In this document: in pieces, positions 1 to 8,793 of the stretch
Position numbering within the stretch: position 1 is the first letter of the stretch
Layout: every line of letters begins with the position of its first letter
Assembly: GCF_900101885.1 (NCBI RefSeq)
Contig: NZ_FNAN01000021.1
Span: forward strand, 107,167-171,166
Reading direction: 5' to 3'
Source of the DNA: Dyadobacter soli
Lineage (GTDB): Bacteria; Bacteroidota; Bacteroidia; Cytophagales; Spirosomataceae
DNA length: 64,000 bases
The notes under the pieces: generated by a model
The model's database searches: none
Told to the model about the DNA's origin: nothing
The model's input: only the letters and a program-made list of their open reading frames with translations
Position numbers and translations under genes: made by a program

Positions 1-1
1 A

Positions 2-2935
2 GTGGCCTGTGCATTCCACAGCCCGCTGCTGGCAGGCTCGAAAGAACTGTATACCAATGCATTAAAGGATGTTCAGTTTAGTGAACCTGCATTGACCGTG
101 TGGTCTAACACCACCGCGGCTCCCTACCCTGCTTCGCCGGAAGCGATCAAGGAACGCCTGGCCGACCACCTCGTGCGACCGGTACGTTTCTCGGAAGAAG
201 TGGCTCAAATGTATGAGGATGGCGCCCGGATTTTCATTGAAGTAGGACCCGGAAAAGTACTTACAGGCCTTACCAAATCGATTTTGGGCAAGGATGAAAT
301 TTGCCTTAACACCGAAGACAAAGACCAGACGGGCGTAGCGATGCGCGGCATTACGCAGCTCCTGCACACGCTCGCCGGCTACGTAGCCACGGGCAGAAAT
401 ATCGATTTTAACAAACTATTCGAAGACCGCGACGCCCGCTTGCTCGACCTCGACAAGCCGGAACAATACCGCAAAAGCCTCACTACCTGGCTTGTAGACG
501 GCCAGATGGCGCTTCCACTGAACGGCAAGCTGCCTGAGCACGGCGCATTGCCGGTAACCGAGCCGTTGAAACTGGCCGCATTCCAGCAGCCCGCGGCAGG
601 AATGCCGGTAGCAGGTACGGAGGCCGAAAGGGTCGTTCACGAGTATCTCAATAGTGTAAAATACCTCATCCAGGCACAGCGCGACGTGGTACTGGGCTAT
701 CTCGGCCAATCGGTGCCGCCGTCGAGAAATATCGAAATTTATGAACCTGCATTGGGTGGATTGGCTGCCAATGCGCCGTCACCTGTACCGATCGTGATCG
801 AAACAGCTCCCACGCAGGCAGCACCCGCTCCCGCGAAACCGGTGATCGATGTGAAAGCGTTGGTGATGCAGGTGATCAGCGACAAAACGGGCTATCCGCA
901 GGAAATGCTCGGCATGGATATGGACCTCGAAGCCGACCTGAGCATCGATTCCATCAAGCGCATGGAGATCATCGGAGAGTTGCGCAAGCAGCTGGGCGGT
1001 TTTGAGGCCGGCCAGCAAAGCGAAGAAACGGTAATCGAGCAACTGGCGGCAATCAAGACATTGAATTTGCTGATCAACTGGATTACCGAACATCAGCAGC
1101 AAGCTGCTCCTGCAACGGCCGAAACCATGCCGACAGGTGGTGTATCGTTGAGCAAACTCTCTGTCACGCAAGACGGTATCATCGAAGAATGGTCGGAAAG
1201 CCGCATTAAATCGGTGCTTTTGGAGGCTGTGAGTGCCAAAACGGGCTATCCGCAGGAAATGCTCGGCATGGATATGGACCTCGAAGCCGACCTGAGCATC
1301 GACTCCATCAAGCGCATGGAGATCATCGGAGAGCTCAAAAATAACATCGACGGACTGATCCGGATTTACCAGGAACGCGGGGAAGAACTGGTTGAAAAAC
1401 TGGCGTCCATCAAGACGTTGAACGGGCTGATCGACTGGCTTTCGGAAGCATTATCGGGTGCGCAGGATTCCATTCAAAAAGCGGAAAGCCTGCATGTTAC
1501 GCCTGCCACAAAGGCTGTTTTGAACGAAAAATTATCGCGCCTCCGCTTCGAGCTGACGCCGTCGGCAATCCCGGCGCTCAACCCGGCTGTCCTGAAAGGC
1601 AAACGCTTCGCGGTGACCGACGATGCCGGTGAAGTAGCAGCCGCTGTAAAAGCCCTTTTCGAGCGGAATGGCGCGATTGTGAGCATTATCTCGCCTAACG
1701 ACTCCCTGCAAGGTTTCGACGGCCTCATTATCCTCAACATTTTCACATCTCGCCTGAAACCGACCATTATCGAGTCGTTCTCGCTGATTAAAAAGCTGGA
1801 TTTCAGCAAAGTGAAATGGATTTACACCGTCTCGGATACGCAGAGCGCAATCGAAAAGGATACCGATGTGAAGCTGCTGCGCCACTTCCAGGGCTATGCC
1901 GGTCTTTTGAAAAGCCTTGATAAGGAATATGACGAAACGAAATGCCGCCTCGTGAGCTTTACCTCGCAGCTTCCGGCAGATAAAATTGCGGAGATCACAT
2001 TCAATGAAATCCTGCATACCGATGAGCCCTGCGAGGTGATTTACGAAGGCGATAAGCGGCAGATCATGGAACTGATCCGTTCGGAAATTGTAACCGGTGC
2101 CGATCCGGACATTCATCTGGATAAAAAATCGGTAATACTCGCACTCGGCGGCGCACAAGGCATTACTGCTGAGCTCATTGTGCGGTTTTCAAAAGATTAC
2201 CCCTGCAACTACGTGCTCGTGGGCCGCTCCGCCGATCCCCGCTCACGGGCGGACCAGTCGCTGGCCGGGTTGAAAAACAAAGAAGAAATCCGCAAACGCC
2301 TCATTGCATCGGGCGAGTTCAAATCCCCGGCTGAGATCGAGAAGAAAACGGAAGAAATACACAAAGCGAACCAGATACTGGGCACCATTTCGGCACTCGA
2401 AGCCAATGGCTCGACGGTAACTTACCATTCGCTGGATTTGCGCGACGAAAAAGCGTTGATCGCCATGGTGGAGGGTTTGTACAACCAATATGGCAGGATC
2501 GACGGCGTCGTCCACGGCGCTGGTTTGCTGGAAGACAAGCTGTTTCATCAGAAAACACCGGAATCGTTCGAGCGGGTGATGTCGACCAAAGTGACGCCGC
2601 TGCGCGTGCTGGCGGAGCATTTGCGGGACGACGTGCAGTTTGTAACCCTGTTTTCAAGCGTGGCATCGGTGTACGGCAGCCGCGGACAAACCGACTACGC
2701 AGCCGCCAACAGCGTGCTCGACAAATATGCCTGGGAGCTTCAAAAGAAAATCAAAGGCAAGGTAACGGCCATTAACTGGGGCCCCTGGAAGGGCACCGGC
2801 ATGGTTTCGCCTTCGCTCGAACGGGAATACGAACGCCGCGGTATCCCGCTGATCCCGCTCGGCGACGGGATGGAAACATTTGTCAATGAACTGAAATACG
2901 GTACCGAAAGCCAGGTACTGATCATGGCCGAATAG
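2..2935 (+). CDS. Iterative type I polyketide synthase subunit, 5' truncated (AT end-ACP-ACP-KR)
   Basis: The reading frame is open from the window edge, so the N-terminus (presumably a KS and most of the AT) lies outside. Counting the codon at nt 2 as residue 1, the AFHSP motif near residue 4 is the end of a malonyl-type acyltransferase domain. A helical linker follows (about 205-245), then two acyl carrier domains with phosphopantetheine serines at 317 and 435 in the motif DLSIDSIKRMEI. A C-terminal ketoreductase has the nucleotide-binding GGAQG at about 716-720 and the catalytic YAAAN with Tyr899. The ACP sequence, the tandem ACPs and the AT-ACP-KR order resemble PUFA synthase PfaA and heterocyst glycolipid synthases. 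The protein would extend chains together with the next gene, 32 bp downstream. The exact product cannot be read from the sequence. Confidence 0.9.
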   Translation: MACAFHSPLLAGSKELYTNALKDVQFSEPALTVWSNTTAAPYPASPEAIKERLADHLVRPVRFSEEVAQMYEDGARIFIEVGPGKVLTGLTKSILGKDEICLNTEDKDQTGVAMRGITQLLHTLAGYVATGRNIDFNKLFEDRDARLLDLDKPEQYRKSLTTWLVDGQMALPLNGKLPEHGALPVTEPLKLAAFQQPAAGMPVAGTEAERVVHEYLNSVKYLIQAQRDVVLGYLGQSVPPSRNIEIYEPALGGLAANAPSPVPIVIETAPTQAAPAPAKPVIDVKALVMQVISDKTGYPQEMLGMDMDLEADLSIDSIKRMEIIGELRKQLGGFEAGQQSEETVIEQLAAIKTLNLLINWITEHQQQAAPATAETMPTGGVSLSKLSVTQDGIIEEWSESRIKSVLLEAVSAKTGYPQEMLGMDMDLEADLSIDSIKRMEIIGELKNNIDGLIRIYQERGEELVEKLASIKTLNGLIDWLSEALSGAQDSIQKAESLHVTPATKAVLNEKLSRLRFELTPSAIPALNPAVLKGKRFAVTDDAGEVAAAVKALFERNGAIVSIISPNDSLQGFDGLIILNIFTSRLKPTIIESFSLIKKLDFSKVKWIYTVSDTQSAIEKDTDVKLLRHFQGYAGLLKSLDKEYDETKCRLVSFTSQLPADKIAEITFNEILHTDEPCEVIYEGDKRQIMELIRSEIVTGADPDIHLDKKSVILALGGAQGITAELIVRFSKDYPCNYVLVGRSADPRSRADQSLAGLKNKEEIRKRLIASGEFKSPAEIEKKTEEIHKANQILGTISALEANGSTVTYHSLDLRDEKALIAMVEGLYNQYGRIDGVVHGAGLLEDKLFHQKTPESFERVMSTKVTPLRVLAEHLRDDVQFVTLFSSVASVYGSRGQTDYAAANSVLDKYAWELQKKIKGKVTAINWGPWKGTGMVSPSLEREYERRGIPLIPLGDGMETFVNELKYGTESQVLIMAE
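884..1333 (+). repeat. Near-perfect 96-bp direct repeat encoding two ACP cores
   Basis: Positions 884-979 and 1238-1333 are identical over 96 bp except for one silent change (gat at 947-949, gac at 1301-1303). The copies are 354 bp apart, or 118 codons in frame, and cover the segment around the phosphopantetheine serine. The flanking ACP sequence has diverged, so the identity points to recent gene conversion or slippage between the two ACP modules. Confidence 0.95.
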
Positions 2936-2967
2936 GAGCGCGACGCATTGAACAACTTGTGACCATC

Positions 2968-5900
2968 ATGAAAAGAAATGCAGATATAGCCATTATCGGT
3001 ATGTCGGGTATTTTCCCTGGGGCTGGCGAGCTGGCCGCCTTCTGGGAAAATATCCGCAACGGTGTGGACGCCATCGAAACCGTGCCGGAAAGCCGGATGG
3101 GAAGCCTGTTTTTTCAAGAAAACGGGCATGCATCACCGGCAGCCGGTTCATCCGCAGTAGACCGGTTTTACTGTCGCCGCGGCGGGTTTATCGACGATTA
3201 CGCCGAGTTCGACCCGATCCAGTTCGGCATTTTGCCGTTGGCCGTGGAAGGTACCGAGCCGGAGCAGTTGCTGACATTGAGCCTCGCCCACAAAGCATTG
3301 GTAGACGCCCGCGCATTCAGCAATGGCGCCAATTTTGCCAAAACAGGCATTATCATCGGCAAAGGCAACTATACCGGTCCGGGTGCGACGCGCGCGATCG
3401 AAATCGTGCGTACCGGGCAGCAGATCGTAGAAGTGCTGCAAAGCATTCTGCCCGACCTCAAAAGCGAAGATCTTGAAAAAATAAAAGCCGAGTTCCAGCA
3501 GCAAAAAGGCCGCTTTTCGGCCGATACTGCCATGGGATTGATCCCCAATCTCACGGCCTCGCTGGTAGCCAACCGCCTCGACCTCGGCGGAACCGCCTAC
3601 ACGCTGGACGCCGCGTGCGCAAGTTCATTGCTTGCAATCGACCACGCCGTGCAGGAATTGAACTCCGGCCGGGCCGATATGATGATCGCCGGCGGTGTGC
3701 ATGCCTGCCAGAATGCGCCTTTCTGGAGTATTTTCCATCAGTTGGGCGCATTGTCGAGAAACCAGCAGATCCGCCCGTTCGACCAGCGGGCCGACGGCCT
3801 GCTCATCGGTGAGGGCTGTGGTTTTATTGTATTAAAAAAACTTTCCGACGCGATTGCCAACGGCGACCGCGTATATGCTGTAATCCAGGGTGTTGGCGTA
3901 TCGAGCGACGGCGCGGGCGCGAGCGTTATGAGCCCTACTGTGCACGGACAGGTGAAAGCCATCCGCCAGGCCTGGGAAATGGCTGGCATCGGCACCGACC
4001 AGATCGGCTACCTCGAAGCACACGGTACAGGCACGCCATTGGGAGATAAAACGGAGCTCGAAACGCTGGCGACGGTATTCGGGAATGCGGGTGCCAAAGC
4101 TGGTATCGGTTCAGTAAAATCGATGATCGGGCATGCGATGCCGGCGGCGGGTATTGCGGGAGTTATTAAAACCGTGCTTGCATTGTACCACGGCGAACTG
4201 CCTCCTACCCTGCATTGCGAGGAACCGGTGGAAGCGCTCGCGGACACGCGTTTTGAGCCTGTGAGACAGCTTACCGACTGGCAGCAGTCGGGTTTACCGC
4301 GTTATGCGGGTGTGAATGCATTCGGCTTTGGCGGTATCAATGCGCACGTTGTCCTGGAAGGCTGGGACAAAAGTCCGAAGATTAATGCAGCTAGCGTAGC
4401 AGAAAACCCCTCAAATGTCCCAGTTCTCGACGAAGTTTTACTGCTCGCACGCCCCACACACGAGGCGCTGCTGACCGCATTGCAAACCGGCGAGAAAGAA
4501 ACAGGTTCCGGCAACTACCGCGTCGCCATCTTCGAGCCTACGCCGGAGCGTATGGCCAGGGCCATTAAAATAGTCACCAAAAACAATGTCTGGCGAAACA
4601 AGCAGGATATTTGGTATACCCATGAACCCTTGCTCTCGAACGGCGGCAAAACCGTATTCCTTTTCCCCGGACTCGACGGACTGGCGGGCGGGGAGATCGA
4701 TACCGTGGCGGATTATTTCAAACTTCCACGATTCGAAGCGACGGAAAGTGGCTACGAGCAAACGGTATTCAATACCGCGATGAGACTGCTTGAAAAAAGC
4801 AGGATACTGGATTCGGCCATTAAAATACTCGGTGTAAAACCCGATATGAATGCAGGCCACAGCCTCGGTGAATGGCTTGCCGGCCGCTCATCCGGATTAG
4901 CCTCGGAATCATCTGTATTGCAGCTGCTCACACGGCTCAATCCGGAACTTTTCGAGGTAAAAAACACGAAATTCCTTGCCGTAGGCTGTGGTTATGACCA
5001 GCTGAAACCGTGGCTGGAAGGCAAGCAGGATATTTACTTGTCCATCGACAACTGCCCGCAGCAGGTAATCCTCTGCGGTACCATCGAGGCGGTCGAGGAC
5101 TTTTCGGCCATTTTACGCACACACCAGATCTTCCATCAGCAGCTCCCGTTCCAGTCCGGCTTCCATTCGCCCTTCGTGAAGGACAAGCTGGACCGGATAC
5201 TGGACGGGCTCGAAACGATGGAATTCCAGCAAACGGGCATTCCGTTGTGGTCGGCCACGACGCTGGATCTTTACCCAGAATCATTCGACGAAATCCGTTC
5301 GCTAAGCGTGGAGCACCTGGTGAAACCCGTGCGCTTCCGCGAGCTTATTGAAAAGCTTCACGCGCAAGGCGCGCGCATGTTCGTGCAGGTAGGCTCGGGC
5401 GGCCTCGTCGGTTTTGTGGATGACACGCTCAAAGGCCGGCCATACAGCGCCATTGCCTCGAATGTACCGACCCGCGGTGGCTTGCAGCAATTGCAGCGTG
5501 TAATGGCCGCATTGTTTGTAGAGGGCAAAAACATCGACCTCGCATTCATGGGCATTGAAGCGCAGCAATCTGCTCCGCGCAAGCCGATGAAGCTCCAACT
5601 CGGCTCCCCATTCGTGACGCAGCTCGATTCGTTGAAGAAAATCACATTCCATCAGCCCAAAAAAGAACTGGCGCTGGACGATGTGGCGAGTCCGGTGATG
5701 CGCGCATTGAGCTCGAACCTGGATGAAATCGCACTGGTACAGTCTGAAATCGCGGCGCTTGTGAAAAACCGGCCGTTTGCGGCACCTGGCGTAAGAAATA
5801 CGAGCCAGCCGCCGCAGAATATCGCTTATGCAGGAGCTAATAAGCCGGGGATGCATCAGCCCGGGGCACGTCCTGCCGGTGCGAATCAGCCAGAGCCGGT

Positions 5901-7362
5901 GAGGCCTGGAACCCCGCGGTTGCCTTTCAAAAAGCAGCTCGATATTTCGCTCCAAAACAGCCCGTGGCTGATCGATCATTCGCTGCTCAAACAAAAGCCC
6001 AACTGGCATTGTGTGGAGGATATGGACCCGGTGATCCCGATGACGATGATTTTCGAAGTTTTCGGCGACATCGCGCGCGAGCAGGCGCCCGGCCTGCGCG
6101 TGCAAAAGATCATGGCTATCAAGGTTTTTCAATGGATGAATGTGGTGGAGCCATTCCGCGAAACCGTGACCGGCGAGTGGAAAAGTGCTGATCACGTTTA
6201 CCTGGATCTCGATAAATATGCCAATGCGGAAGTTCTGCTTTCGGAAGCGAACGGTATTCCTGAAACGAATGGCTACGACATCGGCGAATCGCTCGGCATC
6301 AGCATTACGCCTGAGCAGATTTACCGCGAAAATATGTTCCACGGCCCGGCTTACCAGGGAATCCGGGAGGTGATCAGCGTAGCTCAAAATGGCATTACCG
6401 GTCTCATTTCCGGCGATGCGGGCAAGGGTTCGCTGCTGGATAATGCGGGACAGCTTTTTGGTCTCTGGCTGCAACTCACGCTCACCAAAGACCGCATCGC
6501 TTTCCCGGTGAAGATCAACGAGGTGGAGTTTTATCAGGAAATGGAGGATCAAACAGGCATTTTCGAATGTACCTGCCGCCTTACCGAACTCACCGACGAA
6601 ACCGCCACCGCCGATTTCATCCTCAAACGCGGCGGCAAGGTGTGGTGCATCATCCGCGGCTGGCAAAACCGCCGTCTGGAAATCGACAACAAGCTCTGGA
6701 ACGTGTCGATGGCCCCGTTGCAAAATGTGCTGTCGGATGAAGTGGCGCCCGGGGTGTTCCTCTTCCGCAATGCCTATCAGCGCGTTGTTTCATGGGATTT
6801 TATTTTAAAAAGATATTTCAACCAACCTGAAAAACGGTACCAGCGGGGGTTAATGCCTAACAAAAAGAAGGAATGGATGATCAGCCGGGTAGCCGCCAAA
6901 GACGCCACGCGTATGCTCCTGCTGCGCGATCGCAAGGAAGCTTACTTCCCGATTGAGTTCGAAATCCGTTCCGATGAGGTAGGTAAGCCATTCCTCGACG
7001 GCCCGATGACCGGCGGAATCCACATCTCGCTGGCACATAAAAACCTGGAAGCCGTTGCGATTGCCAGCGAAAAAGGTCCGGTAGGGATCGATATCGAAGA
7101 AATACAGCCCCGCAGCGCAGGTTTTACGGAGATCGTTTTCACGCCATCCGAACTGGCCCTGCTCGCAGGCCGCGACCAGGACGAATGGATGACGCGGTGC
7201 TGGGTAGCGAAGGAAGCATTCGGCAAAATGCTCGGAAAAGGGCTCATGGGCAACCCGAAAGCCTATCAGATCGACGAGATTAAGGAAGATGCATTGCGCA
7301 TTCAGGATACATGGATCAATACTATCAAACATTTTAATTACATCATCGGATGGACCAACTGA
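2968..7362 (+). CDS. Iterative type I polyketide synthase subunit, KS-AT-DH-PPTase
   Basis: This is a 1464-residue subunit from ATG 2968; a GTG at 2959 is an in-frame alternative. An N-terminal ketosynthase (about 1-440) has Cys217 in DAACASS, His352 in EAHGTGTP and His389 in GHAMP. An acyltransferase (about 555-830) has Ser632 in GHSLGE and a malonyl-type GFHS motif. A Pro/Gly-rich linker leads to a hotdog dehydratase (about 975-1230) with His1004 and Asp1158 in DNAGQL. An Sfp-type phosphopantetheinyl transferase ends the protein (about 1300-1455), with GIDIEE (Asp1375, Glu1377) and WVAKEA (Lys1415, Glu1416). The subunit has no ACP of its own and presumably works on the ACPs of the preceding subunit or the free ACP that follows. 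The KS resembles those of PUFA and enediyne synthases. The fused PPTase recalls enediyne PKSs, where it shares a chain with the ACP. The next ORF overlaps its 3' end. Confidence 0.9.
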   Translation: MKRNADIAIIGMSGIFPGAGELAAFWENIRNGVDAIETVPESRMGSLFFQENGHASPAAGSSAVDRFYCRRGGFIDDYAEFDPIQFGILPLAVEGTEPEQLLTLSLAHKALVDARAFSNGANFAKTGIIIGKGNYTGPGATRAIEIVRTGQQIVEVLQSILPDLKSEDLEKIKAEFQQQKGRFSADTAMGLIPNLTASLVANRLDLGGTAYTLDAACASSLLAIDHAVQELNSGRADMMIAGGVHACQNAPFWSIFHQLGALSRNQQIRPFDQRADGLLIGEGCGFIVLKKLSDAIANGDRVYAVIQGVGVSSDGAGASVMSPTVHGQVKAIRQAWEMAGIGTDQIGYLEAHGTGTPLGDKTELETLATVFGNAGAKAGIGSVKSMIGHAMPAAGIAGVIKTVLALYHGELPPTLHCEEPVEALADTRFEPVRQLTDWQQSGLPRYAGVNAFGFGGINAHVVLEGWDKSPKINAASVAENPSNVPVLDEVLLLARPTHEALLTALQTGEKETGSGNYRVAIFEPTPERMARAIKIVTKNNVWRNKQDIWYTHEPLLSNGGKTVFLFPGLDGLAGGEIDTVADYFKLPRFEATESGYEQTVFNTAMRLLEKSRILDSAIKILGVKPDMNAGHSLGEWLAGRSSGLASESSVLQLLTRLNPELFEVKNTKFLAVGCGYDQLKPWLEGKQDIYLSIDNCPQQVILCGTIEAVEDFSAILRTHQIFHQQLPFQSGFHSPFVKDKLDRILDGLETMEFQQTGIPLWSATTLDLYPESFDEIRSLSVEHLVKPVRFRELIEKLHAQGARMFVQVGSGGLVGFVDDTLKGRPYSAIASNVPTRGGLQQLQRVMAALFVEGKNIDLAFMGIEAQQSAPRKPMKLQLGSPFVTQLDSLKKITFHQPKKELALDDVASPVMRALSSNLDEIALVQSEIAALVKNRPFAAPGVRNTSQPPQNIAYAGANKPGMHQPGARPAGANQPEPVRPGTPRLPFKKQLDISLQNSPWLIDHSLLKQKPNWHCVEDMDPVIPMTMIFEVFGDIAREQAPGLRVQKIMAIKVFQWMNVVEPFRETVTGEWKSADHVYLDLDKYANAEVLLSEANGIPETNGYDIGESLGISITPEQIYRENMFHGPAYQGIREVISVAQNGITGLISGDAGKGSLLDNAGQLFGLWLQLTLTKDRIAFPVKINEVEFYQEMEDQTGIFECTCRLTELTDETATADFILKRGGKVWCIIRGWQNRRLEIDNKLWNVSMAPLQNVLSDEVAPGVFLFRNAYQRVVSWDFILKRYFNQPEKRYQRGLMPNKKKEWMISRVAAKDATRMLLLRDRKEAYFPIEFEIRSDEVGKPFLDGPMTGGIHISLAHKNLEAVAIASEKGPVGIDIEEIQPRSAGFTEIVFTPSELALLAGRDQDEWMTRCWVAKEAFGKMLGKGLMGNPKAYQIDEIKEDALRIQDTWINTIKHFNYIIGWTN

Positions 7363-7649
7363 TACAGGAAAGCAAGCTGAGCAAAGCGGAGATTTTTGAA
7401 ACACTCCATCAATTCATCACCGAGGTGATCGGCGAAGAGTTCGTGGAGGAAATGGATATTACACCAGCCAGCTCATTTACGAAAGACCTGGAAATGGACA
7501 GCATCGAGATCGTCGCATTCTCGGAAAAAGTCAAAAACCATTTCGGCTCGAATATCGATTTCACGGGCTGGCTATCGAATATGGACCTGGACGAAATCAT
7601 CCAGCTGAAACTCGAAAACATCATCAATTACATTCAGGAATGCCAGTAA
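7350..7649 (+). CDS. Free acyl carrier protein
   Basis: This 99-residue acidic protein has the carrier-protein motif LEMDSIE with Ser51 as the probable phosphopantetheine attachment site. It starts 13 bp inside the end of the PKS gene and overlaps the start of the next gene by 10 bp, so all three are translationally coupled. It is unlike the tandem PfaA-type ACPs upstream and may carry a starter, a branch or the finished chain for transfer. The fused phosphopantetheinyl transferase immediately upstream is a plausible activator (inference). Confidence 0.9.
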   Translation: MDQLIQESKLSKAEIFETLHQFITEVIGEEFVEEMDITPASSFTKDLEMDSIEIVAFSEKVKNHFGSNIDFTGWLSNMDLDEIIQLKLENIINYIQECQ

Positions 7650-8461
7650 TCGATCTACCGAATGTCCGCCTGCACGTGCAGGAACTGAATCCCGGGGGTG
7701 AAGAGACGATCATCATGGTGCACGGGATGTTCAGCAACCTGGCCGTGTACTATTTCAACATTGCCCCCATGCTCGCGAAGCATTACCGCGTGGTGCTGTT
7801 CGATATGAAAGGGCACGGCATGAGCGAAAAAGTACAAACCGGCTACGACCTTACGTCGATGACCAACGACCTCCGCGAACTAATGGACGCGCTCGGCATC
7901 GAAAAGGCGCACCTGGCAGGTTACAGCTACGGCGGACTGGTAGCATTGAAAATGGCAACCCGCTTTCCGGAGCGAGTAGACAAGCTGGCAATCATCGAAG
8001 GCCCCGACCCAAGCGAGCAGGAAACGCTCACGATCATCGATACTTACAGCAGGGAGTTTTTGATCCATTATATTGAAAACTTCGCCGATACCACACGCCT
8101 GCTGGCAGGTAAACGGCAGTTGGAGAAGAACCACCGGATGTACGAGTTTTTGTTCAATGAAACTTCCATCCGGTCGGATATGGAGGGAGAAAAGGAGTTT
8201 TTCAATGATCCTGCGGTAGCCGCGATCCAACATGAGACGCTGTTGATCTACGGAGAAGAATCCAACTGCGTACCTTCCGGCCGGACACTGGCTTCGAGAA
8301 TCCCGAATGCAACGCTGGTGCTCGTACCGGGCGATCACAATGTGCCTGTGCAGCAGCCGGAGGTTGTAGGAAAGGAGTTGGAAAAGTTTCTGGAATTTGC
8401 TGACAATCTCAATTTTAGATTCAATCAATCAATTTTAGATTCAATCAATCATTCCAATTAG
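7640..8461 (+). CDS. Alpha/beta hydrolase, possible chain-releasing or editing enzyme
   Basis: A 273-residue alpha/beta hydrolase with an oxyanion HG motif (HGM, 28-30), the nucleophile elbow GYSYGG (Ser96) and a late histidine in GDHN (His233). The acid is probably Glu206/Glu207 or a nearby residue; the usual Asp is not obvious. Its start overlaps the ACP gene, which suggests a thioesterase-like role in releasing or proofreading ACP-bound chains, but a C-C hydrolase or lipase role is equally possible on sequence alone. The last residues are encoded by a perfect 20-bp tandem duplication, giving an irregular Asn/Ser-rich tail likely created by slippage. Confidence 0.85.
   Translation: MPVIDLPNVRLHVQELNPGGEETIIMVHGMFSNLAVYYFNIAPMLAKHYRVVLFDMKGHGMSEKVQTGYDLTSMTNDLRELMDALGIEKAHLAGYSYGGLVALKMATRFPERVDKLAIIEGPDPSEQETLTIIDTYSREFLIHYIENFADTTRLLAGKRQLEKNHRMYEFLFNETSIRSDMEGEKEFFNDPAVAAIQHETLLIYGEESNCVPSGRTLASRIPNATLVLVPGDHNVPVQQPEVVGKELEKFLEFADNLNFRFNQSILDSINHSN
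8411..8450 (+). repeat. Perfect 20-bp tandem duplication at the hydrolase 3' end
   Basis: Positions 8411-8430 and 8431-8450 are identical. Because 20 is not a multiple of three, the second copy is read in a different frame, so copy-number change would alter the C-terminus and stop position. Confidence 0.95.
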
Positions 8462-8478
8462 CTTAATTAATCCTTAAT

Positions 8479-8498
8479 CCGTCGACTGAAGTCGACGG
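8479..8498. repeat. Small perfect palindrome (REP-like hairpin)
   Basis: CCGTCGAC, a TGAA loop and GTCGACGG form a perfect 8-bp stem. It lies 18 bp after the hydrolase stop codon, with no T-run after it. It has the same geometry as the hairpins at 8533-8552 and 55957-55976. Confidence 0.75.
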
Positions 8499-8532
8499 CA
8501 ATAGATTTAGTGGGCTGGATCCTCTCCCCTAA

Positions 8533-8552
8533 CCCCGGACTTTAGTCCGGGG
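8533..8552. repeat. Small perfect palindrome (REP-like hairpin)
   Basis: CCCCGGAC, a TTTA loop and GTCCGGGG form a perfect 8-bp stem in the gap between the hydrolase and the glycosyltransferase genes. No T-run follows, so it is better described as a repeated extragenic palindrome than as a terminator, although it could stabilise or end the upstream mRNA. Confidence 0.75.
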
Positions 8553-8575
8553 ATACGATGCTAAACCCGACAGCC

Positions 8576-8793
8576 GACCCGGTACCAGACTGTCTGACGC
8601 CCGGCACCAGACTGCTTAACGCCTGATACTTATCTGTATGACGCTCGATACCGAACCGTTTAACGCCCGATACTTATCTGCATGACGCCCGGTACCAGAC
8701 TGCTTAACGCCCGATACTTATCTGTATGACGCCCGACACTAAACCGCTAACACCCGATACTGAACCACTTAACGTCCGATATCAAAACGCAAA
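8576..8793. repeat. Array of about ten degenerate 22-bp tandem repeats ending at a start codon
   Basis: Units of 22 bp (one of 21) follow each other without spacers: 8597, 8619, 8641, 8663, 8685, 8707, 8729, 8750 and 8772, with a shorter unit at 8576. Most begin ACGCCCG and end in GTATG, CATG or CTTA. Two variants, one with GATACTTATCTG and one with ACCAGACTG in the middle, recur. The last unit ends one base before the ATG of the first glycosyltransferase gene. The array fills most of the 332-bp gap between two same-strand genes. Confidence 0.9.

Noticed and set aside
5302..6723. 473-codon ORF on the minus strand
   Set aside because: It lies wholly inside the second PKS gene, whose domains are unambiguous; the shadow translation has no recognisable motifs.
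2..7362. Omega-3 PUFA synthase (PfaA-PfaC)
   Set aside because: The ACPs and KS resemble it, but there are only two ACPs, a PPTase is fused and no PfaD-type enoyl reductase is present in the window.
8576..8793. CRISPR array
   Set aside because: The repeats are contiguous with no unique spacers and lack the usual dyad form; no cas genes were seen.
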